A DNA stretch of 58,455 nucleotides from Desulfobacteraceae bacterium (GTDB taxonomy: Bacteria > Desulfobacterota > Desulfobacteria > Desulfobacterales > Desulfosarcinaceae): assembly GCA_003599575.1 (NCBI GenBank), contig QZKV01000009.1, positions 1 to 58,455 of the forward strand, in the 5' to 3' direction. This document shows positions 52,127 to 58,455 of this stretch, in pieces. Made by a program: the position numbers and the translations under genes. Numbering within the stretch: the first letter of the stretch is position 1; each line of letters opens with the position of its first letter. Below the pieces are notes generated by a model that was given only the letters and a program-made list of their open reading frames with translations, was not told the origin of the DNA and made no database searches.

Positions 52127-54541
52127 ATGAAAGTAAGCTTAAGCTGGCTAAATGAATATGTCGCCATCGATATGCCTCTTGATCAGCTGGTGTACCAACT
52201 GACCATGACCGGTCTGGAAGTTGAAGCGGTCGAAGATCGCTACGCCTACCTTGACACCGTCGTGGTGGGCCGGGTCACTGAGGTCGGACCGCACCCCCAT
52301 GCAGACAAACTCAAGGTGTGCCGGGTTCAGGCCGGCCCGCATATCTACCAGGTGGTGTGCGGGGCGCCCAATGTGGCCGAAGGCCTTATGGCGCCCCTGG
52401 CGCTTGCCGGCAGCCGGTTGTCCGGCGGCACGGTTGTGAAGGCCAATGCCATTCGCGGCGAAACCTCCGAAGGTATGTTGTGCAGCCAGGCCGAACTGGG
52501 GCTGGGAGCCGATAGCGCCGGACTGATGGCGCTGCCCGGCGATTTGTCACCCGGCGAGCCTCTAAACAAAGCCCTGGGCCTGCGTGATCATGTTCTGGAA
52601 ATCGGTTTGACTCCCAACCGTGCGGATTGTTTGAGCATCATCGGCATTGCCCGTGAAGTGGCCGGTTTTAAAGGAGGTGCGCTCCAGCGGCCGGCCGTGC
52701 AGACACCTCAAGCCGGCGGTACGATCGCAAAGATGACCTCCGTGACCATCGAAGCACCGGACCACTGTCCGCGCTATACCGCCCGATTGGTGGAGAATAT
52801 CACCGTGGGGCCCTCCCCCTTCTGGTTGGCTGATCGGCTGATCTCGGTAGGCCTGCGCCCCATCAACAATATCGTGGACATCACCAATTACATCATGCTG
52901 GAAACCGGGCAGCCGCTGCACGCCTTTGATTTCGATCGCCTGGCCGAAAACCGCATCGTGGTGCGCACAGCCCGGCAGGATGAACGGTTTACGACCCTAG
53001 ACGGCAAGGAGCGTTCCCTGGGCACCGAAATGTTGATGATCTGCGACGGCTGCAAACCGGTGGGGATCGGCGGGGTCATGGGCGGCCTGAACTCCGAAAT
53101 CGAATCCGGCACCACGCGGGTGTTGCTGGAGAGCGCCTACTTCAATCCCGTGAGTATTCGCAAAACCGCCAAACAGCTGGGAATTAAAAGCGATGCCTCG
53201 CACCGCTTCGAAAGGGGTGTGGACCCGCACGGTACGCTGTTTGCGCTGGAACGCGCCTCCCAATTAATGGCCGAACTGGGCCAAGGACAGCTCGTCGAGG
53301 GGTGCATCGATGTCGCTGTGAACCTGCCCCAGCCTCCGACTCTGCGGCTCAGTGCGGCCGCCACCCACCGCCTTCTGGGCACCCGCATGGAACGCGACGA
53401 GATGGCGCAGTTGCTCTCGGCCATAGGGTTCAACGTGCAACCCGAGGATGAAGATACCCTAAGGGTCGCCACACCCAGCTTCCGCGTGGACATCAGCCGC
53501 CCCGAAGATCTCATGGAAGAGGTGGCGCGGCGCGCGGGGTACGACCGGATTCCCGTGACCTATCCGGCTTTACCGGCAGTCACCCGGCCGGCTTCGCAAT
53601 TATGGACAAAGCGGCAGTCCATTCGCTTTTTGCTGGCCGGCCTAGGCTTTGCCGAGATCATCACCTACAGCTTTGTGCCGGAAGATTCATGCCGGCGCCT
53701 GCGACTGCCCGGCGAGGATCCGCGCTGCCGCCAGTTGGCGGTTCTCAATCCGCTGAGCGAAGATCAGGCGGTCATGCGCACCAGCCTTGTGCCGGGCTTG
53801 CTCGATACCATGAAGCGCAATCTATCCCGGCAATCGAGAAATCTGAAGTTGTTCGAGACCGGCAAAATCTTCATCAGCAAAGGCAGTGATCAGCAGCCTG
53901 AAGAGATCGAGATGTTGTCCGGATTGTGGAGCGGCGACCGTTGCGAGCCCGAATGGCACACCAAACCGGAAGCGTGTGATTTTTATGATCTGAAAGGCGC
54001 GCTGGAAAGCCTGTTGGATGGGTTGCGTATCAGCGCGGTGCGCTTTACCGGTCTTCCGGACGACCTGTGCACGTACACCCAACCGGGGTCCAGTGCCCAG
54101 ATAATCGCGGAGGGCGAAGTGCTGGGGGTCATCGGTGCGGTGCACCCCCAAGTGCTCGCTGCATATGAACTCCGGCAAAAAGCCTTTGTCTTCGAAATAA
54201 ATCTGGAACGGCTCGTGATCCATATCCCCGAGACGCGCCGGTCCCGGCCGCTGCCGAAGTATCCCGCTGTCGGGCGGGACGCCACCCTGATCGTTTCCAA
54301 AGATCTGGAAGCCGAGGCCCTGCTGGATTATATCCACGCGATGGACGAACCGCTGGTAGAAGAGGTCCGGCTGTTCGATGTCTATGCCGGCCCCCCCATT
54401 CCTGATGGGCGCAAAAGCATATCGCTGCGCATCGTGTACCGATCGCCGGAAACCACGTTGGAAGATGCAGCCGTCAATGCGATTCACAAAGATCTTTCGG
54501 ACCGCCTGGTGAAAGCGTTCAATGCCGATTTGCCCGCCTGA
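52127..54541 (+). CDS. pheT: Phenylalanyl-tRNA synthetase beta subunit
   Basis: PheT (804 residues) contains a tRNA-binding OB domain (about 40-155, with PHPHADKLKVCRV), the B3/B4 editing domain, two B5 domains, a class II-like core and a C-terminal anticodon-binding ferredoxin-like domain (PLPKYPAVGRDATLIV). The start MKVSLSWLNEYVAIDMPLDQL is typical. It follows pheS by 139 bases. Confidence 0.97.
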   Translation: MKVSLSWLNEYVAIDMPLDQLVYQLTMTGLEVEAVEDRYAYLDTVVVGRVTEVGPHPHADKLKVCRVQAGPHIYQVVCGAPNVAEGLMAPLALAGSRLSGGTVVKANAIRGETSEGMLCSQAELGLGADSAGLMALPGDLSPGEPLNKALGLRDHVLEIGLTPNRADCLSIIGIAREVAGFKGGALQRPAVQTPQAGGTIAKMTSVTIEAPDHCPRYTARLVENITVGPSPFWLADRLISVGLRPINNIVDITNYIMLETGQPLHAFDFDRLAENRIVVRTARQDERFTTLDGKERSLGTEMLMICDGCKPVGIGGVMGGLNSEIESGTTRVLLESAYFNPVSIRKTAKQLGIKSDASHRFERGVDPHGTLFALERASQLMAELGQGQLVEGCIDVAVNLPQPPTLRLSAAATHRLLGTRMERDEMAQLLSAIGFNVQPEDEDTLRVATPSFRVDISRPEDLMEEVARRAGYDRIPVTYPALPAVTRPASQLWTKRQSIRFLLAGLGFAEIITYSFVPEDSCRRLRLPGEDPRCRQLAVLNPLSEDQAVMRTSLVPGLLDTMKRNLSRQSRNLKLFETGKIFISKGSDQQPEEIEMLSGLWSGDRCEPEWHTKPEACDFYDLKGALESLLDGLRISAVRFTGLPDDLCTYTQPGSSAQIIAEGEVLGVIGAVHPQVLAAYELRQKAFVFEINLERLVIHIPETRRSRPLPKYPAVGRDATLIVSKDLEAEALLDYIHAMDEPLVEEVRLFDVYAGPPIPDGRKSISLRIVYRSPETTLEDAAVNAIHKDLSDRLVKAFNADLPA

Positions 54542-54874
54542 CGACCGGGGGAGTACAAGAGCCATTCTCGAACAGGCAATGTTTGCCAAGCATCGCCCCT
54601 GTGAAGACACGCTTACGACGACGCCGATCCCCCTCCGGGTAGGGACACCCACCCGGTTCGCCAGAGGGGTCAGGATGGAATTCCTCTGATTCTAAGTTGC
54701 CTAAAAAACACCTTCTTCATTCACGAATGCCATTGGGCGAGATGGTTCTTATGGTCTGAGAAAGGTTGTATCTTTGCGGTGGTGTTGATAAGGGTTGATC
54801 TGGCACCTGCGGCGGCAGATGACATGGAAGCGTATGTGAATGGACCCCTTTGCGCATTGTGAAAAGGAGTGCCT
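54542..54874. other. Intergenic region after pheT with a strong stem-loop
   Basis: No gene is seen. CCGGGTAGGG-ACA-CCCACCCGG (54635-54656) forms a compact hairpin with one bulge, flanked by a weaker outer pairing of GATCCCC with GGGGTC. No T-tract follows, so it is not a standard terminator; it may stabilise the 3' end of the pheST transcript. Confidence 0.4.
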
Positions 54875-55225
54875 ATGACCGCACCGTCCGATCATCCGCC
54901 GGACATTCCGGACAAGCTTTATTTCCGCATCGGCGAGGTCAGCCGGATCAGCGGGCTGCCATCCAGCGTGCTGCGGTTTTGGGAGAGTGAATTTCCACGA
55001 ATCAAACCCAAACGCACCGAAGCCGGGCAACGACTCTACCGCAGAAGCGATGTCGAGCTGATCCTGACCATCAAGCACCTTCTGTACGACAAGAAATTCA
55101 CCATCAAAGGAGCGCGTCAATACCTCAGAAACGCAGCACCTCCCGAGGAGGCCCCATCCTCTAAAAGCGACCTGATTCAAGAGCTTCTTGCAGAGCTGAA
55201 AACGATTCGGGAGTTGCTTGAATAA
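54875..55225 (+). CDS. MerR-family transcriptional regulator
   Basis: The 116-residue protein has a single MerR-type winged-helix domain: LYFRIGEVSRISGLPSSVLRFWESEFP..., then GQRLYRRSDVELILTIKHLLYDKKFTIKGARQYL. A short C-terminal helix (about 98-116) serves as dimer coiled coil, with no effector domain. Its place after pheT is common in deltaproteobacteria. AAAAGGAG lies six bases before ATG 54875; a GTG at 54869 is less likely. Confidence 0.9.
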   Translation: MTAPSDHPPDIPDKLYFRIGEVSRISGLPSSVLRFWESEFPRIKPKRTEAGQRLYRRSDVELILTIKHLLYDKKFTIKGARQYLRNAAPPEEAPSSKSDLIQELLAELKTIRELLE

Positions 55226-55421
55226 CGGCCAGAGGATCAGTTGCCGCATGCCGTCGGAGCATCTTGATGGTCGACCGTATATGCCTCCGACCCAGAGTAC
55301 GGGAACGAGAAAAAAATAGGAAGAGAACACTGCAGAAACAGAAACCCACAGGTAGTTGCACCAGCCGGCACACCGAAAAAGGGCCATTTCAGTGAAAACT
55401 CGCCTAGTCCATTGAAACCAG

Positions 55422-55450
55422 TTGACATCCACAACGGATTGCCTTATAAA
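55422..55450 (+). promoter_or_regulatory. Sigma-70-type promoter for tRNA-Gly
   Basis: TTGACA (55422-55427) and TATAAA (55445-55450) are separated by 17 bases. The tRNA begins 14 bases after the -10 element. This is the clearest sigma-70 promoter in the window. Confidence 0.8.
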
Positions 55451-55464
55451 AAGCGTCTGGTAAA

Positions 55465-55540
55465 GCGGGCATAGCTCAGTTGGTAGAGTACAAGCTTCCC
55501 AAGCTTGGTGTCGCGAGTTCGAATCTCGTTGCCCGCTCCA
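55465..55540 (+). tRNA. tRNA-Gly (anticodon CCC)
   Basis: A full cloverleaf can be drawn. The acceptor stem is GCGGGCA/TGCCCGC, the anticodon arm CAAGC-TTCCCAA-GCTTG with anticodon CCC, and the T arm contains TTCGAAT. The discriminator is T and CCA is encoded. CCC reads the glycine codon GGG. Confidence 0.96.
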
Positions 55541-55683
55541 CCATTTTAAGTCCGGTATTTTCATCTGAACCGAACTTGGCAAGTAGATTGATGCAGGTGG
55601 TTTGTGTGAGCGTGTGCTTCAGATGATCGGTTCCAAATAGCGGATACGCGTATCCAGGTCGGCAACGATCTACTTTCCAGGGG

Positions 55684-55711
55684 AACGGGCTTTAAGCCCG
55701 TTTTTATTTTT
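55684..55711 (+). terminator. Intrinsic terminator between tRNA-Gly and rimP
   Basis: AACGGGCTT-T-AAGCCCGTT (55684-55702) is a perfect 9-bp hairpin followed by TTTTATTTTT. It lies 21 bases before rimP, so it can stop tRNA transcripts or attenuate the rimP-nusA-infB operon. Confidence 0.82.
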
Positions 55712-55731
55712 ACGTCAGGAACCAAGCGAAG

Positions 55732-56253
55732 ATGGTTGTAGAGGGCGATAGGAACACTCCGCAAGTGGTGGGGATGGCATCCAATCCCATGGTGATGCGG
55801 GTGTGGCAACTGGCCGAGCCATTATGCCTGGGTGAGGGTTTGGAGCTGGTGCATGTGGAATATCAACGCGAACCGGGAGGCAGGACCCTGCGCATTTATC
55901 TGGACAAGCCGGGTGGAGTGAGCCTGGACGACTGCGTCAACATCAGCCGTCAATTGAGTGATCTCCTGGATGTTGGTTTGGAGACAGAATTTTCGTATCG
56001 CATGGAGGTTTCTTCACCCGGCGCAGAGCGTCCCCTGGGCAAGCTTGGCGACTTTGAGCGCTTCCGTGGCTGCCGGGCCAAAATACGAACCGCCCAACCC
56101 ATAGATGGACGCAAAAATTTTACCGGCACGCTGGAAGGCATTGTTGGGCCGGCCGTTCTGCTCACCGTCGACAAGGGGACGATAAGCATTACGCTCGCCG
56201 ATATCGCCAAAGCGCATCTTATTCATTACAATGGAGAAAACCCATGCTTATAG
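55732..56253 (+). CDS. rimP: Ribosome maturation factor RimP
   Basis: RimP helps assemble the 30S subunit. The 173-residue protein has GLELVHVEYQREPGGRTLRIYLDKPGGVSLDDCV and SYRMEVSSPGAERPL, the family signatures, and a C-terminal SH3-like part. Its end overlaps nusA by ten bases. The first 20 residues are an N-terminal extension before the conserved domain, so a downstream start (ATG 55774) is possible. Confidence 0.93.
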   Translation: MVVEGDRNTPQVVGMASNPMVMRVWQLAEPLCLGEGLELVHVEYQREPGGRTLRIYLDKPGGVSLDDCVNISRQLSDLLDVGLETEFSYRMEVSSPGAERPLGKLGDFERFRGCRAKIRTAQPIDGRKNFTGTLEGIVGPAVLLTVDKGTISITLADIAKAHLIHYNGENPCL

Positions 56254-57608
56254 CAGACATCAAGCGCGTTGTGGAACAGGTCAGCCGGGATAAAGGAATC
56301 GACCGACAAATTCTGATCAAGGCTCTGGAGGAAGCACTGCGCTCCGCGGCACGCAAAAAATACGGCGCCAAAATCGATATCGAAGCCACCTTCAATGACG
56401 CAACCGGAGAAATCGAGGTGTTTCAGTTCAAAGAAGTGGTTGAAAAAATAGAAGAACCCGATTTGCAGATCAGCCTGGAGGAGGGGCGTCAATTGGACCC
56501 GGAATGTGAAGTGGGCGACAGCCTGGGCACCAAAATGGACGCCTCGACGTTCGGGCGCATCGCCGCCCAATCGGCCAAACAGGTGATCATCCAGAAGCTC
56601 AAGGATGCCGAGCGGGATGCCGTATATACCAGTTTCATTGATCGCAAAGGAGAAATCATCAACGGCATCGTGCAACGCTTTGATCGCGGAGATATCATCG
56701 TCAATTTGGGCGCCACCGAGGCGGTCCTGCCGGTGCGCGAGCAAGTTCCGCGGGAAAGCTACCGGCGGGGCGATCGTATCAGAGCCCTGATTCTGGATGT
56801 GCTTTACGAAAGCCGGGGCCCTCAGATCGTGCTGACACGCACGCATCCCGATTTTCTGGTGATGCTGTTCAAGACTGAAGTGCCTGAGATCGCCGAAGGC
56901 ATTGTGGATATCAAGGGGGCCGCGCGCGAGCCGGGCAGCCGCGCGAAGATCGCTGTCGCCTCTCAAGATTCGGATATCGACCCGGTGGGGGCCTGTGTGG
57001 GCATGAAGGGCAGCCGGGTTCAAAATGTGGTTCAGGAGCTGCGCGGGGAAAAGATCGACATCATCCCATGGCATGTGGATACGGCCAAGTTCGTATGCAA
57101 TGCACTGGCGCCGGCGGAAATTTCGCGGGTCATCATCGACGAAGAAAACCGGGCCATGGAAGTCATTGTCCCGGATGAGTTTTTGTCAGTGGCCATTGGC
57201 AAGCGGGGGCAAAATGTACGCCTGGCTTCCAAGCTGACCGGCTGGCATCTGGATGTCAACAGCGAATCGCAATACAATCAAACCATGAAAAGCGGCTACG
57301 ATTCGCTCGTTCAGATTGCGGGCGTGGGCGTCAGCATGGCCGATGCCCTTTTCGAAAAAGGCTACTATTCCGCAGAGGAGCTGGCCGGGGCGGAGGTCGA
57401 TGATCTGATTCAAATACGCGGGATCGGGGAAGAAAAGGCGAAACAATTGATCTTCAATGCCCAGAATGCCCTTAAGGCCCCCCGGAAGACCGATGTTGAG
57501 ACCAACGCTGAGAAGAAATCGGCCGCGAGTCAGTCTCAGGAAGAGGTGCCAGACGATTCTGTGCAGACCGGCCCTGCAGGCGGACAGGCCGATGTTTCCG
57601 TCGATTGA
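56244..57608 (+). CDS. nusA: Transcription elongation/termination factor NusA
   Basis: NusA binds RNA polymerase and modulates pausing and termination. The order is an N-terminal polymerase-binding domain (about 1-125), S1 (about 135-200, [18 protein letters not shown]), two KH domains ([15 protein letters not shown] and [15 protein letters not shown]), and a C-terminal helix-hairpin-helix region ([13 protein letters not shown]). An acidic tail follows. Length is 454 residues. It overlaps rimP and is followed by infB after 102 bases. Confidence 0.97.
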   Translation: MLIADIKRVVEQVSRDKGIDRQILIKALEEALRSAARKKYGAKIDIEATFNDATGEIEVFQFKEVVEKIEEPDLQISLEEGRQLDPECEVGDSLGTKMDASTFGRIAAQSAKQVIIQKLKDAERDAVYTSFIDRKGEIINGIVQRFDRGDIIVNLGATEAVLPVREQVPRESYRRGDRIRALILDVLYESRGPQIVLTRTHPDFLVMLFKTEVPEIAEGIVDIKGAAREPGSRAKIAVASQDSDIDPVGACVGMKGSRVQNVVQELRGEKIDIIPWHVDTAKFVCNALAPAEISRVIIDEENRAMEVIVPDEFLSVAIGKRGQNVRLASKLTGWHLDVNSESQYNQTMKSGYDSLVQIAGVGVSMADALFEKGYYSAEELAGAEVDDLIQIRGIGEEKAKQLIFNAQNALKAPRKTDVETNAEKKSAASQSQEEVPDDSVQTGPAGGQADVSVD

Positions 57609-57710
57609 GAAGGGGTTGCAATCCGGAATACGAGACCAGAGCTGTTCCAGGAAGAGATCGGCACTGTAGTGATGCGAGACAGGCAATGTCAAATAAGTTA
57701 AGGGGGATGG

Positions 57711-58455
57711 ATGACACAACCCAAGAAAAGAGTATATGAGCTGGCACGTGAGCTCAATATGACCAACAAAGCGCTGCTTGAAAAGATCAGCTCGCTCGAT
57801 CTTGGTCTCAACTCCCATATGAGCACCTTGGACGAAGGCCACGAGGCCACTATTCGCCAGTTCATCCAGGGCGGCACGGATCTTGAATTGGAAGAAAAAC
57901 GTGTCCAGCCGACGGTCATTCGCCGGCGCCGCAAAGTGGTCGAGGCACCCACCGAAGATACGCCGCTTGAGGAAACCGGATACGTCGAAGTTGAGACCGC
58001 TGAACCGGAACCGTCCGCAGAACCCGAAATAGAAGAAGAGGAACAACCCGAGCCAGCTGAAGCGGCACAGAAAAATGCGCCGTCGTCACCGGCGGTCGAA
58101 GCACCGCTTGGGGAGGAACAGCAGGCTGCCGCTGACCAAGCGCCGGTTGCTGAGCCGGAGGAAGAAAACGCGGCTGCCGCCGCGGAGACCGAACCGGCCG
58201 GCCGGCCCGCGGAAGAGCCCGCAGCGCTGCCGGGAAAAGAGGAACCCTCCAAGGCAAAGACAAAGGCCAAGAAAAAGAAAAGAGAGGCCGCTGCCAAAAT
58301 CATTAAATTGCCGGAACGTCCGGCCGTGACGGCACCGGAAATCGAATCGGAGGAACCGGCCGCCCCGGTTGCGCCGGCCCCCCGGGTCCCCGCTGAACCG
58401 CCCGCGTCGAAAACCGAACGCCCCAAGAAAAAAGGCAAGAAAAAGGCCGAGACCA
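57711..58455 (+). CDS. infB: Translation initiation factor IF-2, 5' part
   Basis: The gene runs off the window end. The N-terminus MTQPKKRVYELARELNMTNKALLEKI is the IF2_N domain, which starts IF-2 in most bacteria. After about 60 residues a long low-complexity Ala/Glu/Pro-rich linker begins and is still open at the window end, with Lys-rich clusters such as KAKTKAKKKKREAAAK. AGGGGG upstream supports the ATG at 57711. The G domain is beyond the window. Confidence 0.93.
   Translation, partial: MTQPKKRVYELARELNMTNKALLEKISSLDLGLNSHMSTLDEGHEATIRQFIQGGTDLELEEKRVQPTVIRRRRKVVEAPTEDTPLEETGYVEVETAEPEPSAEPEIEEEEQPEPAEAAQKNAPSSPAVEAPLGEEQQAAADQAPVAEPEEENAAAAAETEPAGRPAEEPAALPGKEEPSKAKTKAKKKKREAAAKIIKLPERPAVTAPEIESEEPAAPVAPAPRVPAEPPASKTERPKKKGKKKAET

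Noticed and set aside
1..58455. CRISPR arrays, insertion sequences, prophage or integrase attachment sites
   Set aside because: No regularly spaced repeats, transposases, integrases or phage structural genes were seen.

Overview
The window reads as chromosomal DNA of a GC-rich Gram-negative bacterium, most likely a sulfate-reducer-like deltaproteobacterium (Desulfobacterota, Desulfobacteraceae/Desulfosarcina type). This is an inference from protein character and gene content: a tungsten-type aldehyde:ferredoxin oxidoreductase with its own MoaD, a MoeA of a variant type, an infC-rpmI-rplT-pheS-pheT-merR order, PilZ and DctB-like sensors, and thiolase/3-hydroxyacyl-CoA dehydrogenase pairs. There are no phage genes, transposases, CRISPR arrays or rRNA genes. 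One tRNA gene, tRNA-Gly(CCC), is present.

Layout. 0-2.4 kb: a tiny coiled-coil ORF whose 3' end is a terminator, then a secreted OB-like protein overlapping a secreted C10 (streptopain-type) cysteine protease. 2.5-6.6 kb: molybdenum/tungsten cofactor genes, moeA, moaA, mobA (plus strand) facing mobB and a MOSC protein (minus strand). 6.7-15.3 kb: housekeeping genes, purF, a DUF423 protein, a TPM protein, lnt, prfB (with its programmed +1 frameshift), an HD hydrolase, thiD and a YwqK-like lipoprotein. 15.6-28.9 kb: catabolic and accessory genes, glpD, a CMD protein with an SDR, azlCD, and a long minus-strand run (Old Yellow Enzyme, SMP-30, serine hydrolase, SagB-like oxidoreductase, SnoaL-like protein, cbiA). 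An arsR-arsM unit with two near-identical 16-bp dyads and a divergent quinone oxidoreductase complete it. 29-35.7 kb: PilZ protein, penicillin-binding protein 1A, and a DctB-like histidine kinase interrupted by an apparent 1-base frameshift, followed by its NarL-type regulator. 36-40.9 kb: thiolase, 3-hydroxybutyryl-CoA dehydrogenase, lipoprotein, GNAT, a diaminopimelate epimerase homologue in which both catalytic cysteines are serine, and a six-helix membrane protein. 41-43 kb: aldehyde:ferredoxin oxidoreductase plus MoaD. 43.2-47.8 kb (minus strand): split LigD (ligase and polymerase as separate overlapping genes), two overlapping YkgJ cysteine-cluster proteins and a dNTPase. 48-58.5 kb (plus strand): an HsdR-N-like protein, tadA, infC (probable AUA start), rpmI, rplT, pheS, pheT, merR, tRNA-Gly, rimP, nusA and the 5' part of infB.

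How genes work together. The moa/moe/mob block and the AOR-MoaD pair both concern pterin-metal cofactors. The 48-58 kb region is a translation/transcription superoperon with several visible control points: a non-AUG infC start, a terminator ahead of pheS, and a terminator between tRNA-Gly and rimP. I did not find a complete novel system. The best candidates for follow-up are the double Cys-to-Ser DapF homologue, the overlapping secreted protein/C10 protease pair, the paired ArsR operator dyads, and the HsdR-N-like protein that lacks nuclease residues.
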